Source: Puniceicoccaceae bacterium
GTDB taxonomy: Bacteria > Verrucomicrobiota > Verrucomicrobiia > Opitutales > Coraliomargaritaceae
DNA: 29,765 nucleotides
Assembly (NCBI GenBank): GCA_003567255.1
Contig: PWZW01000071.1
Coordinates: 1-29,765 of the forward strand
Reading direction: 5' to 3'
This document shows positions 17,968-25,697 of this stretch, in pieces; within the stretch, counting starts at the first letter, position 1, and each line of letters begins with the position of its first letter. A model generated the notes under the pieces. It was not told the origin of the DNA and did no database searches. It worked only from the letters and a program-made list of their open reading frames with translations. A program made the translations under genes and the position numbers.

Positions 17968-18207
17968 AATATGGTGCGTTTAGGGTATGTAGTTAAGGCA
18001 GTTGAAGTGTTGGAAATCAAATTAATGTACGTGCCAAGGGGAAGCATAATACCCACACGGCTCACAAGGCGGAAAATTAAGGTTTAGTAGACTCTGGCAC
18101 CCGGAATATCATCCCTGGCCAACCTGAGGATGGGAATTTCTAGTGCACGCTTTGAACGCGATCTGCTTTTTAAATGCCAAGCTCAATCACACCGATGGAA
18201 GTCGCAG
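17968..18207. other. Upstream region of the sulfatase
   Basis: This 240-base region separates the sulfatase start from the end of the next minus-strand gene. It is visibly more AT-rich than its surroundings. A possible -35 on the minus strand is TTGATT (rc of AATCAA near 18014), but the matching -10 is poor, so I do not call a promoter. No gene is supported. Confidence 0.35.
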
Positions 18208-19125
18208 TCAGTGTGGGCTCCTGCCATCCGGAGCGGATAGCTCGTCTAAAAACCTAAGCCCTCCGCCGCTTTTTGATCCTGACGCGTGCTCCACCCAAAA
18301 GCCCCAGCCGCGCGCGCGCTCATAAAATTCAATGGCCCGATCATAGGTCGGTGCATCCTCCGGAAGTTTGATGAACTCCTGCGCTCCTTGGATGTACAGG
18401 ACGGTGGTCCGCTTCGGTTGTGCCAAACGAACGCTCGTCGACATTTCGGCAGTAAAAATAACCAATGCCTTAGCCCTTGGCCAATCGGTGGAATTACTCC
18501 CTCCGCTTCGCCTAGCCTCAAGCGTTCCAGTGAGCCCACTGCTCAAAATCAACTCCCTATCCTCATTCGTCAGCCAGTCTGGTGCGCTTATGATTTCAAG
18601 GGCTCCCTCACCCGGGATATGACGGAAGAACGCCGTCTTCAAATGCTGATCTCCGGTAATCAGCGACCAAATAGGCGAGAAACCGATGAAGAGCCCTACG
18701 CCTAAACTCAAGTAAGCGCCGGATCCGACAACCGCTGGCCTCTGTAATCCGGATTTTTGAATCAGATAAACAGCTGGAATATATACAGATGCAGCCACAC
18801 ACCAGGTCTGTAGCATGGGCACACTCATAGCGCCAAACCAAGGCCCAAGAAATATCGCCACAGTGAAGGTTCCGACAAATCCGACAACGATTCCCAGCGC
18901 AAATCCTGTTGTGGAGGCGACTGTGGACGGCCAAGCGCGGGCGAGCCAAAAGAACATGGATGCACCACCCCACAGAAAAAATGCGAACGGTATACAGAAG
19001 ACAGCATACGGTATCAAATCACTACTCCCAAACCATCCATTGCTGGCAACCGCAAGGACGCCCACAAAAACAACGAGCGCATATGCTACACAGCTCAAGG
19101 CAACTCCTCGAAACAAAACCGGCAT
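18208..19125 (-). CDS. Unrecognised membrane protein with soluble C-terminal domain
   Basis: A protein of about 305 residues that matches no family I know. Four or five hydrophobic segments fill the N-terminal half (about residues 5-26, 33-52, 63-85, 98-115, 130-152). The C-terminal half (about 155-305) is soluble, with SAPDWLTNEDRELILSSGL, ALVIFTAEMS and a charged run AIEFYERARGWGFWVEH. I prefer the ATG at 19125 (MPVLFRGVALS); a GTG at 19161 would add 12 residues. Neither has a Shine-Dalgarno. Its codon choice looks more AT-tolerant than that of the flanking genes. It lies 240 bases upstream of the sulfatase on the same strand, which does not require a shared function. Confidence 0.6.
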   Translation of the reverse strand: MPVLFRGVALSCVAYALVVFVGVLAVASNGWFGSSDLIPYAVFCIPFAFFLWGGASMFFWLARAWPSTVASTTGFALGIVVGFVGTFTVAIFLGPWFGAMSVPMLQTWCVAASVYIPAVYLIQKSGLQRPAVVGSGAYLSLGVGLFIGFSPIWSLITGDQHLKTAFFRHIPGEGALEIISAPDWLTNEDRELILSSGLTGTLEARRSGGSNSTDWPRAKALVIFTAEMSTSVRLAQPKRTTVLYIQGAQEFIKLPEDAPTYDRAIEFYERARGWGFWVEHASGSKSGGGLRFLDELSAPDGRSPH

Positions 19126-19203
19126 GGTTGATTTGACGGTGTATACTATTTGAAGACACACAACCTCGAAAATGAACCCCTAAATTACGCCTAAATCTTT
19201 CCG

Positions 19204-19215
19204 TTCGTAAACGAA
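19204..19215. repeat. Palindrome, possible operator
   Basis: TTCGT at 19204-19208 and ACGAA at 19211-19215 form a symmetric site with a 2-base spacer. It is 43 bases upstream of the GTG, and 79 bases upstream of the ATG, of the minus-strand orphan gene. Size and symmetry suit a dimeric helix-turn-helix regulator such as the nearby GntR protein, but this is inference. Confidence 0.3.
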
Positions 19216-19315
19216 GTGTCGCGTTAAATTCATGACCTGACAATCGCCTGCGGGCGCGTTAGCTGATTTGATAAACAGGGATACCGTCCCACCCAACCGC
19301 TTCCCCACAGTGCGA

Positions 19316-19330
19316 GCTTAACATTTAAGC
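19316..19330. repeat. Short inverted repeat
   Basis: GCTTAA at 19316-19321 and TTAAGC at 19325-19330 flank CAT, a perfect 6-3-6 inverted repeat. No T-run follows it in either direction, so it is not a terminator. It could be a protein-binding site or part of a structured RNA. Confidence 0.35.
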
Positions 19331-19599
19331 AAACGGTAATGGTACCGATCTGTCGAAGCACTCGGCTTTCTTCGTGCCAAGCTGGGCCTTTCCTTGGTCC
19401 CACTCCCGTAGGCCATCGTTCTTTGGTCTAAAAGACACCATTTATCCATTGATGAGGCTTTAGGTATCGACAAACCAGAACCAAACTTGCCAGCTTTACT
19501 GCATGGTTTGCTTTCGCCGGTCACGTATGATTACCGACTTGTTATCCTCCAAAGGATGGCACTTCCTGCCGTCGTCATCCTTCAAATCCTCAACCCGGC

Positions 19600-19605
19600 A
19601 AGGAG
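19600..19605 (+). promoter_or_regulatory. Shine-Dalgarno-like AAGGAG upstream of the GntR gene
   Basis: AAGGAG lies 12 bases before the ATG at 19618. It is the only full-length Shine-Dalgarno match I find before a start in this window, though its spacing is longer than usual. It supports the ATG at 19618. Confidence 0.5.
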
Positions 19606-19617
19606 TTTTTTTGCAGG

Positions 19618-20283
19618 ATGAGTGAGGCCAGTTTTCGTCCGGCTGCGCTGGGTGAGCAGCTTTACCAGGAACTCAAAAAGCGGGTGCTCACCTGTGTACT
19701 CAAGCCGGGACAGCATCTGGTAGAGAAGCATTTGTGCGAGGATTTAGGGGTTTCCCGCGCTTCGCTCCGTGAGGCGCTGCATCGCTTGGCTCAAGAAAAA
19801 CTGGTAACCCAGCGCCCCAACGTCGGGTTCCACGTAACACCCATTACGGCCGACCGATTTCGTAATATCTGCGAAGTGCGGCGTGTCTTGGAGTCGCAGG
19901 CAGCGGGCTTGGCTGCCGAAAGGGCAGATGCCGCAGCCATTGCAAGGATGCGTGCCGCCGCAGAATTGCAGATAGATCCGAACGATCCCGATGCCTATGT
20001 CCAGTACGTCCGAGAAAATTTCGCTTTCCATCATGCCGTGGCCCAAGCTTCGGGGAATCCACTCCTCGAAGAATTGGTGGTAAGCGCCCTGGAAAAGGAC
20101 CAGCAACCCATTTATTACGGTATTGATCTCGAAGTTTGTACCAATTCGGAAGATATTTCGGCCGAACATCTGGAAATAGTCACCGCCATCGAGGCAAAGG
20201 ATGCAGAAAGGGCTTCGGCACTCATGACCTCCCATATTGGGAAAAAAGAGCGGCGGATCGCCCAAGCCGCGATTCCACATTGA
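19618..20283 (+). CDS. GntR family (FCD subfamily) transcriptional regulator
   Basis: A 221-residue DNA-binding regulator. The N-terminal winged helix-turn-helix spans about residues 12-72, with the recognition region LCEDLGVSRASLREALHRLA and the wing RPNVGFHV. The C-terminal FCD ligand-binding domain spans about 78-210 and keeps the metal-binding pattern: H138 or H139 in FAFHHAVAQASGN, H184 in AEHLEIVTAI, H206 in MTSHIGKK. FCD regulators usually sense small organic acids and control catabolic genes. No such gene adjoins it, so the target is unknown; it may regulate itself or the divergent orphan gene. Confidence 0.92.
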   Translation: MSEASFRPAALGEQLYQELKKRVLTCVLKPGQHLVEKHLCEDLGVSRASLREALHRLAQEKLVTQRPNVGFHVTPITADRFRNICEVRRVLESQAAGLAAERADAAAIARMRAAAELQIDPNDPDAYVQYVRENFAFHHAVAQASGNPLLEELVVSALEKDQQPIYYGIDLEVCTNSEDISAEHLEIVTAIEAKDAERASALMTSHIGKKERRIAQAAIPH

Positions 20284-20391
20284 GCATGCGCGGCCAACCC
20301 GCGTTAGAGATTGCCAAGCAGAAAACCATTCGCTTGCTTGCTTAGTAGGGTGAACCTTCCACCCGGTTTAATTTTTTATTTATTTTTGGAT

Positions 20392-22155
20392 ATGTCACCA
20401 CACCCCAGATCAGCCCTGGCCGCCCGCGCACGCCGACGTGTAATTTTCCGCCGCACGCTCGCCGTCTTTGGTTCTGTTTTTGCCGCGGGGGGAATCCTTT
20501 ACCTTTTCTATTTCCTATCCACCTTAGGCCCACAAAGCGTGGACCGTAGCACGATCTCGAGTACAACAGAAATCTCAGAGGGAGCGCGGGCGCTGCTCAG
20601 TTCCAGCGAAGATGCGGAGCGACGCTTTAACGAGATGTTGACCCTGCGAGAGCCGGGTGAAGCGCATGTCGAACTCTTGCGGGAAGCGATCCGTTATCAG
20701 GAAGCCTACATTGCTGCACTCCCCTCCAATATTCCTGAGGCGCGGGCTCGACTCAATCGCCTCGATTTGGATATGCAAAACCTCGCGGCAGAATTACTTT
20801 TTGAGGAAAGTTTGGCGCAGGAAAATATCGCTGAGCGCTTTGAGGTCCAGCGCCAGTTTGCCGCAGCAGAACCTCACTTTGAGCGGGCAGCCGCCCTGCA
20901 GCGAAAAATAAATAATGACTACCCCCGAAGTTCAAATGTAAGTCGTGGGCGAGAAACCCGCCTGAGTCGGGCCGCCCGCTTCTCGACGGTGCGGCCAATT
21001 CATGAGCGTAGTGTTGCCGCAGAGCGCAGTGGAGAGGATGCCCTGGAGGATGGGGCGCTCGACGAGGCCGAAGACGCCTTCCGCGAGGCGCTCAGGCTTC
21101 AGGAGGATATCAATCGCCGGTTCTCCGGCTCCTCCCTGGCAAGCCCCGCAAGGCTGGAAAGCCTGAGATCAAAGCTTATCGATATCGAGGCGGGTCGCGA
21201 GCATGTCCGCATCCTCAGCCTTATCGAACGCGCAGAGGCGCGGGCAGACGTGGGTTCGGCACTGGAGGCCGCAGCGCTTTTCCAGGAGGCAGAGGAGTTG
21301 CAAAGGGCGTTGAATCGAAACTTCCCGCTCAGTCGATATGCTTCCAGTGAGGAGGCCGATCGCTTGGTGCGGGCGAAACAAACTGCCCAAAGTGAAGAAA
21401 TTGCGACGGCCGTAAGCCGGCAAACAGCCCAGCTTGATGCAGCCTTGATGGCGCGGGATGTTTCCCGCGCCAACGACTTGGTCGAGCGCCTGCGGACAGA
21501 CTTAACCACACTGGCAGACACCTACCCCCGCAGTGCCCATCGCAATGATTCACTCCAACTCAAGGTCCGGTACCTCAACCTCATCGCCGACTCAATCGCT
21601 CCAGCGCAGGAGCTGGTATTTTCCCAACTTGTCGAAATTCCTGATCAGACGGGAACCTTCATGCTGCGCAGCGAGGTGACGCAGGAGCTATATGAAAAAG
21701 TAATGGCCGCAAATCCCAGTCGCCATGTCGGTGCCCAGCTTCCAGTCGACTCAGTGAGTTGGGCGGAGGCAGTCGAATTTTGCCAGCGCTTGAGCTGGAT
21801 CCTGGCACGTCCTGCCCGCCTTCCGAAAGAGCTGGAATATCGAAAAGCCCTCGGCCCGCTACGGTTTTTGGTCCTTGAAGAACACGCCTGGGGTGCGGGA
21901 AACAGCGAAATGGCCACGCATGCCGTTACTCAGCTGAGCCCACACACTGCAGGATTTTATGATTTATTGGGTAATGTGAGTGAATGGTTGGCGAATGACT
22001 CGGCAGAGCGTCCGCTGCAAGTACAGCACATCGGAGGACACGCTCAGGATTCCTTTACCGATTTGTTTACCGTGCCCCTGCGCAACTCACCCCCAAACGA
22101 ACGTAACCGTCTCATAGGCTTTCGTTTTGTGGTAGACATGGAGCCGCGTCCGTAA
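20392..22155 (+). CDS. Membrane-anchored protein with degenerate formylglycine-generating-enzyme (SUMF1) domain
   Basis: A 587-residue protein with a basic N-terminus and one membrane helix (about residues 21-43). A long helical repeat region follows (about 60-400, very rich in Ala, Glu, Arg; TPR or coiled-coil-like, with EAEDAFREALRLQEDINRRF and a similar EAAALFQEAEELQRALNRNF). The C-terminus (about 410-587) is an FGE-sulfatase/SUMF1 fold. Hallmarks are SEVTQELYEKVMAANPS, PVDSVSWAEAVEFCQRLS, LPKELEYRKAL, GFYDLLGNVSEWL, and NRLIGFRFVVD. The domain lacks the catalytic Cys pair; the only Cys seen is in FCQRLS, so it is likely a binding rather than oxidising domain. I start at the ATG at 20392; the frame is open from an ATG at 20311. 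It overlaps the next gene by one base. Confidence 0.8.
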   Translation: MSPHPRSALAARARRRVIFRRTLAVFGSVFAAGGILYLFYFLSTLGPQSVDRSTISSTTEISEGARALLSSSEDAERRFNEMLTLREPGEAHVELLREAIRYQEAYIAALPSNIPEARARLNRLDLDMQNLAAELLFEESLAQENIAERFEVQRQFAAAEPHFERAAALQRKINNDYPRSSNVSRGRETRLSRAARFSTVRPIHERSVAAERSGEDALEDGALDEAEDAFREALRLQEDINRRFSGSSLASPARLESLRSKLIDIEAGREHVRILSLIERAEARADVGSALEAAALFQEAEELQRALNRNFPLSRYASSEEADRLVRAKQTAQSEEIATAVSRQTAQLDAALMARDVSRANDLVERLRTDLTTLADTYPRSAHRNDSLQLKVRYLNLIADSIAPAQELVFSQLVEIPDQTGTFMLRSEVTQELYEKVMAANPSRHVGAQLPVDSVSWAEAVEFCQRLSWILARPARLPKELEYRKALGPLRFLVLEEHAWGAGNSEMATHAVTQLSPHTAGFYDLLGNVSEWLANDSAERPLQVQHIGGHAQDSFTDLFTVPLRNSPPNERNRLIGFRFVVDMEPRP

Positions 22156-22343
22156 TGGTAGAGCAGGATAATCAACCGGAAAAAAGTAAGCAACTGGACG
22201 ATGCCGAGGCGCTTCCAAAGCAAGATTGGCGGGACGTGCCCGAGGCAGTCCTTGCCCGACGGTGGATCATTATCGCAACGGTGGTGGGCATGACCCTTCC
22301 CTTTGTCCTTATTTTCATCGTACACACCCTCACCAAGTCTTGA
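22155..22343 (+). CDS. 62-residue single-pass membrane microprotein
   Basis: Starts inside the stop codon of the preceding gene (TAATG, one-base overlap), strong evidence for coupled translation. The first 37 residues are polar and acidic (EQDNQPEKSKQLDDAEALPK, then DWRDVPEAVLARR). A single membrane helix IIIATVVGMTLPFVLIFIVH ends near the C-terminus, so it is tail-anchored with its N-terminus in the cytoplasm. I do not recognise a family. Its coupling suggests it partners the anchored FGE-like protein in the membrane. Confidence 0.6.
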   Translation: MVEQDNQPEKSKQLDDAEALPKQDWRDVPEAVLARRWIIIATVVGMTLPFVLIFIVHTLTKS

Positions 22344-22433
22344 ACTTCGCTTCTCCTTCCTTCGCAACTTTTTCGATCACCTTTACCCCCGTCATTCACC
22401 TCCCCAAAAAAAAGCAAAATTCAGCATAGTTAC

Positions 22434-23636
22434 ATGATTACCGATACCGAGTCCCTAAGAGAGATCACCGAAGCTGCCCAAGCCGCAGGATGTTGTGCCG
22501 TCGACACCGAGTTTGTTTGGGAGCGCACTTATTATGCGATTCTTGGCGTGGTACAAATCGGCCTACCCGATGGGAGATGCGAGCTGGTGGACGCTCCTGC
22601 GATTGAGGACTGGACGCCTTTTGCCAAGCTAATCGCAGATCCGGACACTGTGAAGATTTTGCACGACGCTCAGCAGGATTTGAAAATTCTCAAGCGAGCC
22701 TGTGGTGCACTCCCCCGGAATATTTTCGATTCTCAGCGAGCGGCTGGTTTCGTTGGCTTGAGCGCAACGATTTCTTTAAGCGACCTTTTGCGAAAAATCG
22801 TCAAGGTGCGTCTCGATAAAGCCGAAACGCGGTCCGACTGGCTGCAGCGTCCCCTGACCGATGAGCAGGAACGCTACGCCGAAGACGATGTCCGCTACCT
22901 TCCAGAGGTTCGGGAAAAAATACTGCGCACGGCAGAGCAAAAAGGTAGAGCCGCTTGGATCGAAGAGGAGATGAAGCTCTACGAAAATGCTGAGCTCTAC
23001 GCCGAGGGCGATCCCGACGCGGAAATGCCGAGGGTACGGGGCACTGGTTCGGCTAACGCGGAGCAGCGCGACATTATTCGAGCCCTCGCCGGGTGGCGGG
23101 AGCTCGAGGCACGACGGCGAAACCTCCCCCGTCCATTCGTTCTTTCAGACGACGCCATCGTTTCCCTTTCCAAGCGTCCTCCTCGCAGCATGGAAGCGAT
23201 TGAGCCAGTCAAAGGACTTTCACCGAAAGCCCTGAACCACACCCGCAAACCGATTTGGAAGGCGCTCCAACGCGCATTTAATAATGAGCTCCCACCGCTG
23301 CCTACCGGAAAGCGCCGGGGCCGTCAGCCAGATGAGAGCTTTGAGGCTCGGGTCGACCTTGCCCTCGCTTTCGTGAAAGGGCGTTGCCTGGCCAACGAGC
23401 TCGATCCCGCTTTGATTGGAAATCGGGCCGAGATCACCGCCTTCGTCCAAGAGGCAGATGCTGCCCTGGAGGAGGATCACAATATCCTACGCGGCTGGCG
23501 CTTCCCTCTAATTGGTGCTCCCTTACTGACCATTTTGGACAGTCGCGCCAGCATCATGATCGACCCCTCAAACGGGTGCCCAGCGCTTTCCGAGGGCCAC
23601 GAACTCTCTTCGGCGGTGGCTCCCGCGAAACATTAG
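22434..23636 (+). CDS. rnd: Ribonuclease D
   Basis: A 400-residue 3'-5' exoribonuclease of the DEDDy superfamily that trims tRNA precursors and other structured RNAs. Metal ligands are D24 and E26 (CAVDTEFVWE), D82 (LHDAQQDLKIL), and Y148 with D152 (ERYAEDDVRYL). An HRDC domain follows (about residues 208-290, RDIIRALAGWRELEARRRN, then LSKRPPRSMEAIEPVKGLSP), and a second helical HRDC-like region near the C-terminus. This order is that of RNase D, not of DnaQ or RNase T. The ATG has no Shine-Dalgarno. The next gene starts 8 bases after its stop. Confidence 0.93.
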   Translation: MITDTESLREITEAAQAAGCCAVDTEFVWERTYYAILGVVQIGLPDGRCELVDAPAIEDWTPFAKLIADPDTVKILHDAQQDLKILKRACGALPRNIFDSQRAAGFVGLSATISLSDLLRKIVKVRLDKAETRSDWLQRPLTDEQERYAEDDVRYLPEVREKILRTAEQKGRAAWIEEEMKLYENAELYAEGDPDAEMPRVRGTGSANAEQRDIIRALAGWRELEARRRNLPRPFVLSDDAIVSLSKRPPRSMEAIEPVKGLSPKALNHTRKPIWKALQRAFNNELPPLPTGKRRGRQPDESFEARVDLALAFVKGRCLANELDPALIGNRAEITAFVQEADAALEEDHNILRGWRFPLIGAPLLTILDSRASIMIDPSNGCPALSEGHELSSAVAPAKH

Positions 23637-23644
23637 CCTGCCTT

Positions 23645-24151
23645 ATGTCGCTCCATACGACCCACGCCAACCACCCGCTGCCCAAGATCATCGGCTGGCG
23701 CGAAGTGGTCGATTTTCCGGATTGGGGCGCGCATGGTCTCTTGGCCAAATCAGATACCGGTGCCAAGGGCAGCGCCATCGACGTTGAGAGTCATGAACTC
23801 ATGGACGATGGGCATGTTCGTTTCTGGATAGCGAGTTCGCGGACCGACCGAACGAAGCTTTTGGAGGTGGTGGCACCCGTGGTTGGGCGAGTCAAAGTGC
23901 GCTCAAGTAATGGGCGCACCCAAACGCGCATTAAGGTACGGACGAGGCTACAGATTGGGCGGGTTTTCAAAACCGTTGAGCTCAGCTTGGTCAACCGCCA
24001 GCGCATGCTTTGTCGCGTGCTGCTTGGGCGGGAGGCGCTGGCGGGGACCTTCCTTGTCGATAGTAGTGAAAAGTTTGTCCACGGGCCCAAGCGCCGGGCC
24101 GCATTTCGTGCCAAACTCCCGGCTAAAGGCAAACGCCGAAACGACGTTTAG
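23645..24151 (+). CDS. RimB-like/ATP-dependent zinc protease family protein (PF05618)
   Basis: A 168-residue protein of the putative retropepsin-like aspartic protease family PF05618, often annotated ATP-dependent zinc protease and frequently found next to ATP-grasp RimK genes. The motif DTGA is at residues 37-40 in LAKSDTGAKGSAID, and the family's second block LLGREALAGTFLVD lies near 126-139. The rest is beta-rich, typical of single-domain retropepsins, and the C-terminus is basic. RimK-like partners are not in the window. I start at the ATG at 23645, 8 bases after the ribonuclease D stop, because family similarity begins at IIGWREVV just inside. The frame stays open upstream inside rnd, but that part is a shadow. 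Substrate unknown. Confidence 0.83.
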   Translation: MSLHTTHANHPLPKIIGWREVVDFPDWGAHGLLAKSDTGAKGSAIDVESHELMDDGHVRFWIASSRTDRTKLLEVVAPVVGRVKVRSSNGRTQTRIKVRTRLQIGRVFKTVELSLVNRQRMLCRVLLGREALAGTFLVDSSEKFVHGPKRRAAFRAKLPAKGKRRNDV

Positions 24152-24219
24152 CCAAACCAACCTTCCGGTGCCGCCGCCGCGCGCTTGTCTCGCTTCCGAA
24201 TCTATGCATCCATTGCACC

Positions 24220-25620
24220 ATGACTAATAAGGTATCGGACGCACGTGACTTTGATTTTGTGGTGGTCGGTGGAGGCAGCGCAGGCTACGCGGCTGCCCGC
24301 ACCGCGCACGAACATGGCGCAAAGGTCGCCATCGTCGACGGCGCCGAGGAACTCGGTGGACTCTGCATTCTGCGCGGCTGTATGCCCTCGAAGACTTTGA
24401 TTTACACAGCAGAGCTGCTACATCACGCAAAGCATGCCGCTACCTTTGGGCTCTCCGTCGAAGACCCACGGGCCGATATGCGCAAGGTCCGGGACCGGAA
24501 GCGTACCATTATTGAGGAATTTGCCAGCTACCGTCGAGAACAGTTGGAGGCGGATCGCTTTACCCTCTTTCGCAGCCGCGCTAAGTTTGTGGATGCGCAC
24601 ACCCTGGAACTGGATACGGGAGAACGGGTGAAGGGGCGTTTTTTTATGATTGCGACGGGCTCCTCTGTATCAACACCACCGGTTCCCGGACTGGACGAGG
24701 TTCCCTTCTGGACGAGTGATGATATTCTGGACCTTGATACGCTCCCAGAGTCGATCATTGTGCTTGGTGGCGGCGTGGTGGCTTGTGAGCTCGCCCAGTA
24801 CTTGCGTCGGATGGGAAGTGCAGTGACCCAGATCCAGCGTAGTCCCAATATTTTGAAGGAAACCTCCCCCGAGGCAGGCAAAGCGGTGGCTAAAGTTTTT
24901 CGCGCAGAGGGGATTGAGCTTTTTACCGACACCGAACTGGAGGAGGTGGCGCACGGTGCAGAGGAATTCACCGTGCGTTTTCAACATCAGGGGAAAACGG
25001 TCGAACGGAAAGCTCAGCGGTTGCTGAACGCGCTGGGAAGAAAACCAGCTACGGAGGGTCTCGGGTTGGAGACTGTCGGCGTAGCGCTCAGAAAAAGCGG
25101 CCACATCGCCTGCAACAATAATCAACAGACTTCGGTACCTCACATCTACGCTGCGGGCGATTGCTCAGGTCCCAACGAGATTGTCCACGTCGCCATCCTG
25201 CAGGGAGAAACCGGCGCCGCTCATGCCTTCGGGAAGGCTCCGCTTACGCCGTACAAGCCCGAGCATTTGGTGAGTGTTGTCTTCACGGATCCACAAGTTG
25301 CCTCTGCTGGCCTGAGTAAAAAGGAGCTTGAGGCAAAGGGGGTAGATTTTATCGCAGCAGACTACCCCTTCGATGACCACGGCAAGTCCATTCTGATGGA
25401 GGCCAGGTCCGGCTATGTGGCCGTTTTCGCGGAACGCTCAACCAAGCGGATCCTCGGGGCAGAATGCGTCGGCAAGGATGCGGGTGAGCTCATCCATAGC
25501 TTGGCGGTCGGTATCACCCTCGGCGCGACGGCCAGAGAGCTCCTGCAAGTGCAGTGGTATCATCCTACCCTCTCGGAAATTTGGAGCTATCCCCTCGAGG
25601 ATGTGCTTGAGGCCGACTGA
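24220..25620 (+). CDS. Dihydrolipoyl-dehydrogenase-like FAD/NAD(P) disulfide oxidoreductase
   Basis: A 466-residue class I pyridine-nucleotide disulfide oxidoreductase. FAD-binding GGGSAGYAA starts at about residue 17. The redox pair is C49 and C54 in GGLCILRGCMPSK, and the second Rossmann motif is VLGGGVVACELA near 185. The FAD-closing ATGD equivalent is AAGDCSG near 306. The dimerisation domain ends with the catalytic His in WYHPTLSEIWSY. The usual GGTC is GGLC here, a variant motif. The pyruvate or 2-oxoglutarate dehydrogenase E1/E2 genes are absent nearby, so it may be a stand-alone relative and not the complex E3. No gene symbol is assigned for that reason. The start has no Shine-Dalgarno. 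Confidence 0.88.
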   Translation: MTNKVSDARDFDFVVVGGGSAGYAAARTAHEHGAKVAIVDGAEELGGLCILRGCMPSKTLIYTAELLHHAKHAATFGLSVEDPRADMRKVRDRKRTIIEEFASYRREQLEADRFTLFRSRAKFVDAHTLELDTGERVKGRFFMIATGSSVSTPPVPGLDEVPFWTSDDILDLDTLPESIIVLGGGVVACELAQYLRRMGSAVTQIQRSPNILKETSPEAGKAVAKVFRAEGIELFTDTELEEVAHGAEEFTVRFQHQGKTVERKAQRLLNALGRKPATEGLGLETVGVALRKSGHIACNNNQQTSVPHIYAAGDCSGPNEIVHVAILQGETGAAHAFGKAPLTPYKPEHLVSVVFTDPQVASAGLSKKELEAKGVDFIAADYPFDDHGKSILMEARSGYVAVFAERSTKRILGAECVGKDAGELIHSLAVGITLGATARELLQVQWYHPTLSEIWSYPLEDVLEAD

Positions 25621-25697
25621 CTTCCCCGTCTTACTTGCAGTCCTTTTCAGTGTAGGGCATCCATACACCATACTTTCTCCTTCTCCCACAAATTTTT

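Larger units (their letters stand above)
19162..19617. other. 456-base gap with two inverted repeats, no supportable gene
   Basis: The longest non-coding stretch of the window, between divergent genes (orphan membrane protein and GntR regulator). It holds two short inverted repeats, TTCGT-AA-ACGAA at 19204-19215 and GCTTAA-CAT-TTAAGC at 19316-19330. Small open frames (for example 68 codons on the minus strand, 19318-19524) show no recognisable protein. A TATGAT at 19526-19531 resembles a -10 box, but no -35 fits it. An untranslated leader, a small RNA or a decayed gene are all possible. Confidence 0.4.

Noticed and set aside
19222..19280. GTTAAAT and GTTAGCT boxes in the gap as integron attC-like core sites.
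   Set aside because: No paired inverse core site or conserved stem structure, no integron integrase nearby, and XerD here has the housekeeping form.
19318..19524. A 68-codon minus-strand frame in the long gap.
   Set aside because: No family, no start signal, and an amino-acid pattern without domain or membrane features; not enough to call a gene.
20392..22155. The FGE-like protein as the maturase of the neighbouring sulfatase.
   Set aside because: The catalytic cysteines are missing, and the genes lie on opposite strands separated by about 2.4 kb.
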